A stretch of DNA of 64,000 bases from Nitrosococcus wardiae (GCF_004421105.1 NZ_CP038033.1:3925659-3989658); one strand, 5' to 3'. Positions 26,947 through 36,856 are shown, counted from the stretch's first letter. Notes: generated from the letters alone by a model not told the origin. Translations and numbers: made by a program.

Positions 26947-27408
26947 TTGGAAAGCCAAGACCTACGCAAAGCTGGCCTTAAGGTAACCCTGCCGCGCCTT
27001 AAGGTACTGGAGATCCTGGAAAACAGTTCTCAACGTCATATGAGCGCGGAGGATGTCTATAAGGCCCTACTCGAGCAGGGAGAGGAAATCGGACTTGCCA
27101 CTGTTTACCGCGTACTCACCCAGTTCGAAGCCGCTGGCCTTGTCTCTCGCCATCACTTTGAGGGCGGTCAAAGCGGCACCGGCCATTCCGTATTCGAAAT
27201 GGATAGTGGCGAGCACCATGACCACCTATTATGCGTCCGCTGTGGCAAAATTGAAGAATTTGTAGATGAAGTCATTGAAAAACGTCAAGAAGAACTAGCC
27301 CGTAAAGCCGGCTTCGATATGACGGATCACTGCCTCTATATTTATGGTATCTGCGCTGATTGCCAGCAGGCAGAGCTTGGTAAAGGGAGCAAAATCAAGC
27401 AAGGTTGA
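26947..27408 (+). CDS. fur: ferric uptake regulator Fur
   Basis: This Fe2+-dependent repressor has the winged-helix N-terminal part LRKAGLKVTLPRLKVLEILE and DVYKALLEQGEEIGLATVYR, and the metal sites EHHDHLLCVRCGKIEEF (His-x-His and CxxC) plus ICADCQQ. I prefer the TTG at 26947, which follows a GAGG ribosome site and gives 153 residues aligned with the E. coli start; another TTG at 26929 would add six residues. No ATG is available nearby, which is unusual for fur. It likely represses iron-uptake genes and perhaps itself. Confidence 0.93.
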   Translation: MESQDLRKAGLKVTLPRLKVLEILENSSQRHMSAEDVYKALLEQGEEIGLATVYRVLTQFEAAGLVSRHHFEGGQSGTGHSVFEMDSGEHHDHLLCVRCGKIEEFVDEVIEKRQEELARKAGFDMTDHCLYIYGICADCQQAELGKGSKIKQG

Positions 27409-27444
27409 AATCCCTATAGATCCCGCTAAATTATTGCCAAAGTA

Positions 27445-28056
27445 TTGACTCCTTTCCCTCACCCTTTTCTCAGTCGCACCGCCTTTCTCACCCTTGCCTT
27501 CGTGTTCGAGGGCGGGCTAGCATTAGTCGGCCTAATCTTGGGATGGTTTGTGGGGATTAAGCCATTCGCTTATCTTACCTTCAACTGGTCTGCGCTTGGC
27601 TGGACTGTAGTAGGAACATTGCCCTTGATGCTACTCTTTTGGGTCTCTTACCGCTTTCCTATTGGACCGTTAGGGCCTATCAAGCGGCTTTTAATTGAGA
27701 CCTTAGGCCCTTATCTGGATAACTGCCGCTACTACGATCTGCTATTAATCGCTCTGCTCGCGGGCGTGTGTGAGGAATTATTTTTTCGTGGGGTTTTGCA
27801 ATCCTGGATAGAATCCATTGGAGGAACCTTTCTTGGTTTAATAGGCAGTAACCTAATATTTGCTTTAGCCCATTTCATTACCCGAACCTACGCTCTGCTA
27901 GCAGGTTTGATGGGTGTCTATCTTGGCCTACTTCTTGATGCCGGTGAGCAACGAAACTTACTTACTCCCATGATGGTACACACCCTTTATGACCTTTTCG
28001 CTTTCCTAGTGGTGGTCCGAACATTCCGATTAGAACAAGCACACCGGCATCCCTAA
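27445..28056 (+). CDS. CPBP family intramembrane metalloprotease
   Basis: This 203-residue membrane protein has about six hydrophobic helices. The CPBP (Abi/CAAX) motifs are present: CEELFFRGVLQSW (EExxxR), SNLIFALAHFITR (FxxxH) and MVHTLYDLFAF (the final H-x3-D/N-like motif). Such proteases cleave within the membrane and are linked to prenyl processing or bacteriocin immunity, but the substrate here is unknown. The start is a TTG at 27445. It lies 36 bases after fur and may be co-transcribed. Confidence 0.82.
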   Translation: MTPFPHPFLSRTAFLTLAFVFEGGLALVGLILGWFVGIKPFAYLTFNWSALGWTVVGTLPLMLLFWVSYRFPIGPLGPIKRLLIETLGPYLDNCRYYDLLLIALLAGVCEELFFRGVLQSWIESIGGTFLGLIGSNLIFALAHFITRTYALLAGLMGVYLGLLLDAGEQRNLLTPMMVHTLYDLFAFLVVVRTFRLEQAHRHP

Positions 28057-28814
28057 TCCTGCCCTTGCAGGATCGGAGCCAAACCTTCAAGAATAAGCTG
28101 AGCGGCAATCCCTGCGAGTAACAAAGCGAAAATACGCGTGAAAGCGATTAGCAAAGGCTGCCCTATGTACCTTTCAAGCCAAGGACCTGCGCTAAGCAGG
28201 CCCAAAACAAAGAAAAGGCTCAATAGCAACATTCCTGAAAGCTGCAAGGATTCATCCCTATCCTGTGCCATGAGGCCAAAAAGAAGGACTGTCGTCAAGG
28301 TGCCAGGACCCGCCAGCAGGGGAACAGCCATCGGCACTACGATGCGCGGAAGCTGGCGCCGTGCCTCGAGTTCAGGGGATCGTCTCACCCTCTCTTTTTT
28401 TTCGGCATGGATCTTGTTTCCTCTCAAGGAAGAAGCCATCCAAAAAAACATACGCTGAAAGAAAGTGGGTGTCTTAGATGAAGAAGAAGATAGCTCGGGT
28501 TCCTCTGCCTGCTTAGTATGAAGCTCCTCCGTCACTTTTCCGTGAAAGAGAGAGATCGCTGTCATGAATAGGAGGATACCTCCACCTAGTTGAAAAGCTG
28601 GAAGTTGAATCCCGAAAAAACTCAAAATGGACTTTCCTGCCCATAGAAAAAAGAGCAGTAATCCACCGGCAATCATACAGTTCCAGAAAGCTAACCGCAA
28701 ACGAACCGACCCAGGCAACGCCCTAGTCAATTCAGACCAGACCGCAATTTTGCCAATAGGGTTGAGCACACCTATTAAAGCAGCAAAGAAATTTCCTAGC
28801 AATTCCCAGTTCAT
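28053..28814 (-). CDS. MarC family membrane protein
   Basis: This 253-residue inner membrane protein has about six helices. FFAALIGVLNPIGKIAVW opens the family domain, and PMAVPLLAGPGTLTTVLLFG is the second conserved half. Between the third and fourth helices there is a long hydrophilic loop (about residues 95-165, with EEPELSSSSSKTPT), longer than in E. coli MarC/YhcE-like proteins. The function of the family is unclear; older links to multiple antibiotic resistance were withdrawn. It is convergent with the CPBP protease gene, whose 3' end it overlaps by 4 bases. Confidence 0.85.
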   Translation of the reverse strand: MNWELLGNFFAALIGVLNPIGKIAVWSELTRALPGSVRLRLAFWNCMIAGGLLLFFLWAGKSILSFFGIQLPAFQLGGGILLFMTAISLFHGKVTEELHTKQAEEPELSSSSSKTPTFFQRMFFWMASSLRGNKIHAEKKERVRRSPELEARRQLPRIVVPMAVPLLAGPGTLTTVLLFGLMAQDRDESLQLSGMLLLSLFFVLGLLSAGPWLERYIGQPLLIAFTRIFALLLAGIAAQLILEGLAPILQGQD

Positions 28815-29019
28815 GCGCTCATCTCCATACGAAAGTCTTCTTTACTACCTACTGGGAAACCCATATCTGCAGGCCCCCTCAGCACAAAGGCACTCACTAC
28901 AAGAAGGCCGCCAATATATTAGGTCTGTCCCCAAAAAGAAATTCTTCCCCGCTATCGAGAGGCCGTACCGAAGCAAAAATAGAATTAGGCTTATTCGGAG
29001 ATATAGTTCATTACCCTCC

Positions 29020-30726
29020 TTAAGACAAGCGATGCGGAGAATTGCCCTTACTTTTTCGCCGAGCCATTTCTAACATTTCCCGGGCATGGGCGCGAGACCT
29101 CTCGGTGATCTTTTTCCCTCCCAACATCCGAGCAATCTCCTCCACTCGCTTTTCCTTGTCAAGGAGGGTGAGTTCAACAGCGGATACTTTCTCATGGTGA
29201 GACTTACTGACTTGGATCTGAGCATGGGCCTGGGCAGCGACTTGGGGTAAATGAGTAACGCAAAGCACTTGCCGATACTCACCCAATTCTCGCAGCCGCG
29301 CCCCTACAGTTTCTGCCACCGCCCCTCCAATACCCACATCCACCTCATCAAACACCAGAGTCGAGACCCCTCCATATTGGAAAGTCAGAACCTGAATAGC
29401 CAACCCGATACGGGATAGTTCTCCCCCCGACGCGACTTTACTTAAAGGGCCTGGAGGTTGACCAGGATTGGCGCTGACCTGAAATTGGACCTGCTCCGCA
29501 CCATGGGCAGAAAACTCCCCCTCTTTTAAGGGAGAAAGGACCACCTTAAAGCATCCTCCTGGCATGGCCAAAGACTGCATTGCCTCGGTCACCCCTTGCT
29601 CCAGCTTTGTGGCCGCCTTGCGGCGGGCCTCGCTGAGGTTAGCGGCTAAAGTGCGGCATTCTTTGGAAGCGGTGGCAAACTCTTCCTGTCGCTTGCCAAG
29701 GCGCACATCCAGGGTCTCCAAATCTCTCAATTCCGAAGCCAAGCGTTCTGCCAAGGCGGGGAGTTCCTCGGGTTCCATTCGATGCTTGCGGGCCAATTCA
29801 TAGAAGCCAGATAGACGGTCCTCGACCCACTTCAGCTGCTCTGGGTCTATCTCCACCGCCTCCAAGTAATGGCGCAACCCGCTGGCAGCCTCTTCTACTT
29901 GAATAGCAGCGCTCTCCACTAATTCTAGCGGGGCGTTTAAATTAGGATCGATGACACGCAGCTGGGCCAATTGGCGAGCTACCTGACCGAGCAGGACATA
30001 GATTGCCCCCTGCTCATTCTGGTAAAGCAAATCCAATGCTGACTCAACCCCTTGAACCAGCTCCGTCCCATGGGCCAATTGCTGTTGTTCCTGCTCTAGT
30101 TGTTCTAATTCCCCGGGCTCGGGCCGAAAGACCTCAAGCTCTTCAACTTGGTAGCGGAGCAATTCCAAGCGGGCAGTCTGTTCACTGGCCGCCTGGGTGA
30201 GGGTCTCCAACTCTTGACTAAGTTGCTGCCAACGCTGGTAAGCGTTGTCCCATTCTTTGAGAAGCAGGTTGTGCGCGCCGTAGGCATCCAGGAGTGCCCG
30301 CTGGCCCCCAGAATGGAGCAAGGATTGATGGGCGTGTTGACCATAAATCTCAACCAGGTACCTACCCACTTCTCGCAAAACTTGGATAGGCACGGGACGG
30401 CCGTTAATGTACGCTCGGGATCGTCCCTCACGGTTTAAGATACGCCGCAATACACATTCCTCTCCTTGCTCTAAATCCCGGGCCCGCAACCAGGCAAAAA
30501 GAGGTTCGTGAGCCCTAATCTCAAAAACGGCTCCGACTTCGGCTCGCTCCTGACCATGGCGTATTAACGTCACATCGCCTCGGTCCCCTAGCACCAGCCC
30601 CAGTGCATCCACCAGGATAGATTTGCCTGCACCGGTTTCCCCGGTTAAGGCCGTCATCCCGGATTCTAGTGGCAGCACCAACTCCGTGATAATGGCAAGA
30701 TCCCGGACAAACAGCTCCCTAATCAC
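29020..30726 (-). CDS. recN: DNA repair protein RecN
   Basis: This 568-residue SMC-like ATPase works in double-strand break repair. The Walker A motif is ALTGETGAGKSILVDALGL near residue 30. A long coiled coil runs from about 150 to 370. The ABC signature KVASGGELSRIGLAIQ lies near 430 and Walker B STLVFDEVDVGIGG near 450. Length is normal (E. coli 553). Its start overlaps the end of nadK by 4 bases, so the two are translated together, as often seen in gammaproteobacteria. Confidence 0.96.
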   Translation of the reverse strand: MIRELFVRDLAIITELVLPLESGMTALTGETGAGKSILVDALGLVLGDRGDVTLIRHGQERAEVGAVFEIRAHEPLFAWLRARDLEQGEECVLRRILNREGRSRAYINGRPVPIQVLREVGRYLVEIYGQHAHQSLLHSGGQRALLDAYGAHNLLLKEWDNAYQRWQQLSQELETLTQAASEQTARLELLRYQVEELEVFRPEPGELEQLEQEQQQLAHGTELVQGVESALDLLYQNEQGAIYVLLGQVARQLAQLRVIDPNLNAPLELVESAAIQVEEAASGLRHYLEAVEIDPEQLKWVEDRLSGFYELARKHRMEPEELPALAERLASELRDLETLDVRLGKRQEEFATASKECRTLAANLSEARRKAATKLEQGVTEAMQSLAMPGGCFKVVLSPLKEGEFSAHGAEQVQFQVSANPGQPPGPLSKVASGGELSRIGLAIQVLTFQYGGVSTLVFDEVDVGIGGAVAETVGARLRELGEYRQVLCVTHLPQVAAQAHAQIQVSKSHHEKVSAVELTLLDKEKRVEEIARMLGGKKITERSRAHAREMLEMARRKSKGNSPHRLS

Positions 30727-31604
30727 TCAAGCTTTCGCCCCCAATGCAGCTTGGCACGCAAAATAGAATAGTGGTCATGGGCCGCAGGATGAATCAGCCG
30801 AACCCTGCCGGGCCGCTTATATATCTTTACCTTATCCCCCATTTCCAACGCTATGCCTGGTTGACCATCGCAACTAGCCTGGCCCGGTGTGGTATTGTGC
30901 TCACTAACCACGATTTCAACCACACTATCGGCATCAATCACGAGGGGTCGATTACTCAGGGCATGTGAGCAAATGGAAACCAGCACCATAGCGTTGAGGT
31001 TGACATCCAGTATAGGCCCCCCCGCAGAGAGGGCATAGGCGGTAGAACCGGTCGGCGTGGCGACTACCAGACCATCAGAGCGCTGGCTATTGAGAAAGCG
31101 GCCGTTGATATAAGTCTCAAACTCAATCAAGCGGACCACTTCTCGAATGTGCATGGTGACATCATTTAGGGCCGTACCGATAAGATAAGATTTTCCCTCA
31201 CGCTCTAGTTCCGCCTGGATCAAAAACCGTTCTTCTTCGCGGAATTTCCCTTCCAAGACCTGGGCCAGATCCGTATCCAGGGTTTCCGGCAGCACATCAG
31301 CAAGAAATCCAAGCCGGCCTAACTTGATACCCAGCAAGGGAATCCCCGAATCCGCCAGATTCCGCGCGGCATGGAGTAAAGTACCGTCACCCCCTACCAC
31401 AATGGCCAAATCACAGTGCTGGCCTAACTCATGGCGTGGCACGGCTTGCCAATGCTGACTGGGAAAGAGAGCGGCCGTATCTTGATCAATAACAAGCTCC
31501 AGCCCCTTCGCTACTAGGAAATCAGCAACCTGCTGCAAGGATTCAGCAATCCGAGGGTCCTTTTGCTTGCCAATGAGCCCTATCGTTTTAAAAGGCTTTG
31601 CCAT
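30723..31604 (-). CDS. nadK: NAD kinase
   Basis: This 293-residue enzyme phosphorylates NAD to NADP with ATP or polyphosphate. It carries the GGDGTLLHAARNLAD motif (Asp is the catalytic base), the GIKLGRLGFLADVLP region and TPTGSTAYALSAGGPI with IVISEH-like C-terminal strands, all typical of NadK. It starts 5 bases after the recJ stop (31610) on the same strand and overlaps recN, forming a recJ-nadK-recN operon. Confidence 0.96.
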   Translation of the reverse strand: MAKPFKTIGLIGKQKDPRIAESLQQVADFLVAKGLELVIDQDTAALFPSQHWQAVPRHELGQHCDLAIVVGGDGTLLHAARNLADSGIPLLGIKLGRLGFLADVLPETLDTDLAQVLEGKFREEERFLIQAELEREGKSYLIGTALNDVTMHIREVVRLIEFETYINGRFLNSQRSDGLVVATPTGSTAYALSAGGPILDVNLNAMVLVSICSHALSNRPLVIDADSVVEIVVSEHNTTPGQASCDGQPGIALEMGDKVKIYKRPGRVRLIHPAAHDHYSILRAKLHWGRKLE

Positions 31605-31609
31605 TACTC

Positions 31610-33346
31610 TTACCGTTCAACCGGCTCTAGATATTCCACCACCAATTGCACGGTGCGCAAATCCCGATATATATTGACATCCAGCCGGTAAGCAAGCTTT
31701 ATTTTCATGCCAACCTCAAGCCAATCCGGGGGAAGACAACGAAAAGCAATCCCCTCCAATCGCTGGCGGCTATCGAGAGTCGTCAAGGCCAACTTAAGGT
31801 GCACCTCACCGACAAGACGAAATCCTTCTACCCAAAATACGCCATCGAACAACGGTTCCGGGAATCCTTGGCCCCAGGGCCCCCCGTCCCGCAGGGTTTC
31901 TGCCAGTCCCAGGTCCCAACGATCTAATTCCCCATCGCTGAGAATAATATCTTCCAAGGTTTCCTCATCAAGTTGGGCCTCCAACACTTCCAAAAAAGCA
32001 GCCCGAAAGGGGTCCAAATGGATCCGTTGCAAACTTAAACCGGCGGCCATGGCATGACCACCAAATTTGGTTAGCAGATTCGGGTACCGGGTTGCCACCC
32101 TATCTAAGGCATCACGAATGTGGAGGCCGGGGATAGAGCGGGCTGAACCCTTCAATTCCTCGTTATCGTGGGGGGCAAAGGCAATCACTGGACGGTAGAC
32201 TTGCTCCCGGATTCGGGAAGCAAGCAAACCAATCACCCCCTGATGCCACGATTCATCAAATAAGCAATAGCCCAGCGGCCCCTTCTCCTCTCCTGGAAAA
32301 ACTAGATTTTCCAAGTGAATCGCCGCTTGATTCTGCATGGCTGCTTCGATCTCTCGCCGCTCTCGATTGAGTGCATCAAGTTCGTTGGCCTGCTGTTGAG
32401 CCACCTCCGGGGAATCAGTCAGCAGACAAGCAATCCCCAGACTCATGTCCTCTAAACGTCCAGCGGCATTTAACCGAGGCCCCACCCCAAAGCCCAGATC
32501 GCTGGTGGTAAAATTTTCAAGGGAACGCCGTGCGCAGGCGGCAAGCGCCTGAATGCCGACACAACAACGGCGCCGCCGAATCCGGGCCAGTCCCTGGGCA
32601 ATAAGGGTTCGGTTGACCTGATCTAAAGGTACCACATCAGCCACCGTCCCCAGAGTCACCAAATCCAGCAAAGGCGCAAGGCTGGGTTCCCTCTTACCTG
32701 ATCGGGCAAACCATCCCTGTTCTCTTAAGTGAGCCCGTAAAGCCAGCATTACGTAAAAGATGACCCCTACCCCTGCTAAACAAGAACTAGGGAAAGGATC
32801 ATCGGGCAAATTAGGATTGACAATGGCATCCGCAGCCGGCAGGGTCACCCCTGGCAAGTGGTGATCCGTAATCAACACGCGGATATTAGCCTCTCGCGCC
32901 GTTTGCACACCATCAATGCTGGAGATTCCATTATCCACAGTAATGATTAGATCTGGCCGACCCCGGGCTATAGCCTCCGCCACGATGGCGGGAGTCAGCC
33001 CGTAGCCATGGATAAACCGGTTCGGTACCAGATAATCCACTTCCCTTGCCCCCATCAGGCGGAGCGCCCGCACCGCCAGGGCGCAACTGGTGGCGCCATC
33101 GGCATCAAAATCGGCAACCACCAATATCCGCCAGCCCTGCGCCAAGGCCTCCGCCAACAAAGTCACTGCAGTTTTGATATTACTTAGCAACCAAGGAGAA
33201 GGCAGCTGTTCTAGGGCATAGTCAAGCTCATCCGGAGCCTTAACCCCCCGCGCTCGATACACTCGGCGCAATACCGGATGGATCGTCTCTGGCAATTCAG
33301 GGTTATCAAGGGGGCGTCGCTTGAGAAGCTTGCCCACCATTAACAA
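31610..33346 (-). CDS. recJ: single-stranded-DNA exonuclease RecJ
   Basis: This 578-residue 5'-3' exonuclease acts in recombination and mismatch repair. The DHH-family metal motifs are clear: ILVVADFDADGATSCALAV (motif I), IITVDNGISS, and VLITDHHLPGVTLP (the DHH). GFGVGPRLNAAGRLEDMSL is in the middle, and GGHAMAAGLSLQ is the DHHA1 glycine motif. The length equals E. coli RecJ (577). It heads the recJ-nadK-recN cluster. Confidence 0.96.
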   Translation of the reverse strand: MLMVGKLLKRRPLDNPELPETIHPVLRRVYRARGVKAPDELDYALEQLPSPWLLSNIKTAVTLLAEALAQGWRILVVADFDADGATSCALAVRALRLMGAREVDYLVPNRFIHGYGLTPAIVAEAIARGRPDLIITVDNGISSIDGVQTAREANIRVLITDHHLPGVTLPAADAIVNPNLPDDPFPSSCLAGVGVIFYVMLALRAHLREQGWFARSGKREPSLAPLLDLVTLGTVADVVPLDQVNRTLIAQGLARIRRRRCCVGIQALAACARRSLENFTTSDLGFGVGPRLNAAGRLEDMSLGIACLLTDSPEVAQQQANELDALNRERREIEAAMQNQAAIHLENLVFPGEEKGPLGYCLFDESWHQGVIGLLASRIREQVYRPVIAFAPHDNEELKGSARSIPGLHIRDALDRVATRYPNLLTKFGGHAMAAGLSLQRIHLDPFRAAFLEVLEAQLDEETLEDIILSDGELDRWDLGLAETLRDGGPWGQGFPEPLFDGVFWVEGFRLVGEVHLKLALTTLDSRQRLEGIAFRCLPPDWLEVGMKIKLAYRLDVNIYRDLRTVQLVVEYLEPVER

Positions 33347-33391
33347 CAGCTCGATTTTCTAATTATTTTTATGGTATTTATCATCACAGGC

Positions 33392-34438
33392 TCAAGCTCC
33401 AGGACTTTTTATGAGGGGGCGCGGACGCCGCCACAAGTACCAACTCTGCAATCCGGTTAAACGATAGCCATGCCCATTTAGCGGATAGAAGGTTAAGCTG
33501 GCTAACCTTCTATCCCGCAGTGCAGCATGTAACACCCTAAACCAGTTTTCTTCCAACGCCAACAAAATCTCACGGTAATGCAAAGGATCCGTCCCTTGCA
33601 ACAGGGAATCCAATCCCATTAAATAGTTACCCGGCGCCGAGTTCTGTGCTAGCCAAGTGCTAGCCCCTGCCGGTATAGGTTTGCCCGGAATTTTGCAATA
33701 GGCAGCCAAGGCTTGAAGCAGCGGCTCCTTGCCCCAACTCACCTGTTGCCATAAGGACGCAGCTGGACAGGAGGGGGCTTCCCCGGCCCCCCAGAACCAT
33801 AAACTATTGACCGGCGATAGGCCTCGTTCTTCTCGCTCACGGTTGAGGGGACAATCATGGAGAAGCATCTGGATTTCATTGAGCAAGGCTCGCCAACGGG
33901 AAGCCTCAGGACCCACGGGAAGCCCAGGCTCAATATGTCTCCCCTCGATCGCAGCCAAGGCAGTAAAAGTGACCTTTTCTGGCTGAGGCAATCGGAGATA
34001 CCAGCGATCCGGCTGCAGTGCCTCAAGCTGCCAACCATACTCCGTAAATAAGGGGGCCACAGTCCTGGCCAGAGACTGGGACTCAGCTTGATTGAGCTCC
34101 AGAGAGCGGGGTCCAAATAACACCAAGCGATCCCGATCAGGCTGCAAACACACGGGATCAGCCCGTAACCACCAGCCCGGTTCAAGGGGAAGCCCTCCCT
34201 TATCCCAGGAATACATCAGCGGAGCTAAGGGGAGATCCATCGGTCCTGATTGGGGGAGACCAAACAAATGGAATAGTAAAATCTCATATAGGGATGGAGC
34301 CACCACCTCGGAGCTCGCCTGTGCCACTATACGTTCCAGAAACGGCAGCCGAAACCCCACTGTGGCCTCTGCTTCCAGTGCTGGAATAAGGCCCGGAACG
34401 ACCAGAGTCAGATGTAAAGGTGAAGTTCGAAGCAACAA
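33392..34438 (-). CDS. conserved protein, RpfE/phosphoglycerate-mutase-like family
   Basis: This 348-residue protein has LTLVVPGLIPALEAE at its N-terminus, and the middle part LNEIQMLLHDCPLNREREER with GLSPVNSLWFWGAGEAPS. This last pattern is what I associate with a conserved gammaproteobacterial protein family called RpfE-like regulatory proteins, distantly related to cofactor-independent phosphoglycerate mutases. The metal ligands of true mutases are not visible. The activity is unknown. It sits between hda and recJ on the same strand, 18 bases from hda and 45 from recJ. Confidence 0.6.
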   Translation of the reverse strand: MLLRTSPLHLTLVVPGLIPALEAEATVGFRLPFLERIVAQASSEVVAPSLYEILLFHLFGLPQSGPMDLPLAPLMYSWDKGGLPLEPGWWLRADPVCLQPDRDRLVLFGPRSLELNQAESQSLARTVAPLFTEYGWQLEALQPDRWYLRLPQPEKVTFTALAAIEGRHIEPGLPVGPEASRWRALLNEIQMLLHDCPLNREREERGLSPVNSLWFWGAGEAPSCPAASLWQQVSWGKEPLLQALAAYCKIPGKPIPAGASTWLAQNSAPGNYLMGLDSLLQGTDPLHYREILLALEENWFRVLHAALRDRRLASLTFYPLNGHGYRLTGLQSWYLWRRPRPLIKSPGA

Positions 34439-34456
34439 AGTGGGGACCTGCGGTAA

Positions 34457-35164
34457 TTAACGAAGTTGTATGCCTAACACTTGCCGTACAAAAGGGATGG
34501 TCAGCCGCCGCTGAGCCGCCATGGAGGCACGCTCCAATTGTGCCAGCAAATCGCTTAGGGAATGCATATCCCGGTCACTATGGCGCAATAAGAAGGCCGC
34601 CACCTCATCCGGCAACTCCATGCCTCTTTTGGCAGCCTGAAGTTTTAAGGCAGCATGCTTTTGGTGATCATCCAATGGCTGGAGTTGATACACAAGCCCC
34701 CACCCTAGACGGGAGCGGAGATCAGGTAGAAGCAAACAAAGCCCACTGGGTTTTTTGGCAGAAGCCAATAGGAGTTGGCTGGGGCCCTCCCGCGAGAGGT
34801 TATAAAGATGAAGCAAGGATTCTTCCCAGTAGCGACAGCCGGCAATCCGATCAATATCATCGATGGCAACGAGGGCAGCCGCCTCCAGCCCGCGTAGAAT
34901 TTCAGGGGCCAGGGTATCTGCCCGCTTTAAGGGCACATAGGCTACCCGCTCGCCTCTTTGTGCTGCTGCCTGGCAAGCCGCCAGAAGTAAGTGGGTTTTC
35001 CCCACTCCAGCAGGTCCCCAAAGGTAGAGGAAACGCTCCCCCTCCCCTCGCCCACAACGTTCTACCGCTGCAACCGGCTCGCGATTGGTATCAGCGAGGT
35101 AATAATTTTCAAAACTAGGAGCGCCGTACTCGCCAATGGGCAGAGGAAGTTGCTGAGTAACCAA
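34457..35164 (-). CDS. hda: DnaA-homologous regulator Hda
   Basis: This 235-residue AAA+ protein is related to DnaA domain III. It has YLWGPAGVGKTHLLLAAC (Walker A), ALVAIDDIDRIAG (Walker B), and the sensor and lid segments with RSRLGWGLVYQLQPLDD. The N-terminus QQLPLPIGEYGAPSFENYYL holds the short QLxL(P) clamp-binding motif that lets Hda bind the sliding clamp. With the clamp it stimulates ATP hydrolysis on DnaA and so limits initiation. There is no DNA-binding domain IV, as expected. Confidence 0.93.
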   Translation of the reverse strand: MVTQQLPLPIGEYGAPSFENYYLADTNREPVAAVERCGRGEGERFLYLWGPAGVGKTHLLLAACQAAAQRGERVAYVPLKRADTLAPEILRGLEAAALVAIDDIDRIAGCRYWEESLLHLYNLSREGPSQLLLASAKKPSGLCLLLPDLRSRLGWGLVYQLQPLDDHQKHAALKLQAAKRGMELPDEVAAFLLRHSDRDMHSLSDLLAQLERASMAAQRRLTIPFVRQVLGIQLR

Positions 35165-35176
35165 AAGCGAAATCCT

Positions 35177-35782
35177 TCACCCGTGATTGGTGGTTTCTGG
35201 TCGTTGCCGACGGGATTCAGGATGTGCCTTTCGGGTTCTGCTCGCCCGCCAAGCTTGTCCCCCCCAATGCCAAATATATTGTATACCGCTTAAAAGGGTG
35301 GTGAGCGCCACCAAATAGATAAGCCAACCCGTCAATTGCGGAATATCCAATTCTGGCAACTGACTAATCATAATGGCGACGACCAATAAGATTTGGCATA
35401 AAGTATTAAGCTTACTGAGTGGAACTGGCTCCATCTCAAAAGGACCAACCAAAAAGTGGTAAGCAAAACCACCCAGCACAATGGCCAGATCCCTGCCGAG
35501 AGCTAACAGCACCAACCAATAGGGAAGATGTCCTAACCAAGCCAGCACAATAAAGCTTGAGATGAGTAACAGCTTATCAGCCAACGGATCAAGGATAGAG
35601 CCCAGGCGACTCTGCCAGCGGTAATGCTTAGCAAGAAATCCATCTAAACCGTCGGAGGCACCTGCCACCAGGATAATCCACAAAGCAAAAAAATAGTCTT
35701 CTTGGAGCAACACATAGATGAGCGGTGCCACCAACAAGATGCGTATTACCGTAAGAAGGTTGGGAATATTTCTCACCTGCAT
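35177..35782 (-). CDS. CDP-alcohol phosphatidyltransferase family protein
   Basis: This 201-residue membrane protein has about five or six helices. The catalytic motif reads SDGLDGFLAKHYRWQSRLGS then ILDPLADK, fitting DGx2(A)Rx8Gx3Dx3D with Lys in place of the usual Arg. The enzyme would move a phosphatidyl group from CDP-diacylglycerol to an alcohol such as glycerol phosphate. It may be PgsA or a second paralogue, and the substrate is unclear. Its place between DUF2066 and hda is conserved in gammaproteobacteria. The C-terminus is basic (residues about 180-201). Confidence 0.85.
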   Translation of the reverse strand: MQVRNIPNLLTVIRILLVAPLIYVLLQEDYFFALWIILVAGASDGLDGFLAKHYRWQSRLGSILDPLADKLLLISSFIVLAWLGHLPYWLVLLALGRDLAIVLGGFAYHFLVGPFEMEPVPLSKLNTLCQILLVVAIMISQLPELDIPQLTGWLIYLVALTTLLSGIQYIWHWGGQAWRASRTRKAHPESRRQRPETTNHG

Positions 35783-35797
35783 TGTGTTGCTATAACA

Positions 35798-36856
35798 TCA
35801 CGGCAATAGTCGATAATTGAGTTCCGTATTCGTCCCACCCGGTTCGGTAGCCTCACCTTCTGTTGCCTGTGCCAAGATCCTCCCAAACTGGATAGAGGTG
35901 GCCAAAGCCTCGGCTCCCCCTTGCAGCTTGAGTCTAAACTTGGCTTCCGTCCGGGATAGTTGTACCGGTTGTATGGCAATCACTTGGCTAAGGCCACTGA
36001 GATAAGAAGAGAGGCGGGCATAATCCATAAACGAGGTCACCTCGGTCACCCTGACCTGTACTGAGGATTGGGAATTATTTCCGGTAACAGGTGCTACCCG
36101 AGCAGCGATCACATCGACTGCTTCATCAATACCGGCGCGTAATGCCGGCTCAAGCTCGCCCTCAATGTGCCAGCTTCGCCCTGGCTCAGCGCCGCCGTAA
36201 AGAGTCCAACGAGCCTGCCAATCATCAACCCCTTGGCGCAGCAAACGCCCCACTAGCTGTACCGAGGTGGGATAACGGTTTGAAGCCGCCAATATGGGTT
36301 CAGGAAAGTTACCCCAAACATCGGTAAAAGACAGCTGCGATTGATCTTCTAAGTCCCAAAGCGGAAAAAGCACAGCTATCCCCCGGCTTTCTGCCTGAGC
36401 TTTTAGGGTTTCGACAATAGGCGAGGCGATACTTGCATCCAATAAATAACGCTGGCTGCCATCTTCAATCGCCACCCATAATAGCAGGGTAGGGCGCGCT
36501 CGACCCCACATGGGCAACCCTCTTTGCCGCAATAATTGCCTCACACCCCGGGGATCAAAACGAACCCAAAAGGTAGTTGCCTCCTTTTCCTCTTCCGGAG
36601 TGTTGTAACGAAATTGTTGTACCAGATTGGAGGCTTCCTCAAGTAGGGAGGCAAGGGGGGCTTCGGCCAAGGCGTGGCGATTCCCCGTCACCTTTAACAA
36701 GACCTTCTGGAAAGCTTCTTTCACCGCCTCTGCTTGTTCTTCCGGAGATTGGCTACTGACCACCACCTGGGCTTCATAAAGCTCCACTGCACCGATGGCT
36801 TGAACCGGCAACGGCATTATCCCCAATATCACTATTGCTAAGACAATTTGCTTCAT
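35798..36856 (-). CDS. exported DUF2066 domain protein
   Basis: This 352-residue protein has an N-terminal signal peptide (hydrophobic residues 4-18, cut near VQA-IG). The DUF2066 region is visible as ELYEAQVVVSSQSPEEQAEA, EAFQKVLLKVTGNRHAL and ATTFWVRFDPRGVRQLLRQR. The C-terminal half has repeated strands and a VQVRVTEVTSFMDYARLSSY segment. Probably periplasmic; its function is unknown. It is divergent from purM by 154 bases and heads the DUF2066-phosphatidyltransferase-hda operon, a grouping seen beside purMN in Pseudomonas and relatives. Confidence 0.88.
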   Translation of the reverse strand: MKQIVLAIVILGIMPLPVQAIGAVELYEAQVVVSSQSPEEQAEAVKEAFQKVLLKVTGNRHALAEAPLASLLEEASNLVQQFRYNTPEEEKEATTFWVRFDPRGVRQLLRQRGLPMWGRARPTLLLWVAIEDGSQRYLLDASIASPIVETLKAQAESRGIAVLFPLWDLEDQSQLSFTDVWGNFPEPILAASNRYPTSVQLVGRLLRQGVDDWQARWTLYGGAEPGRSWHIEGELEPALRAGIDEAVDVIAARVAPVTGNNSQSSVQVRVTEVTSFMDYARLSSYLSGLSQVIAIQPVQLSRTEAKFRLKLQGGAEALATSIQFGRILAQATEGEATEPGGTNTELNYRLLP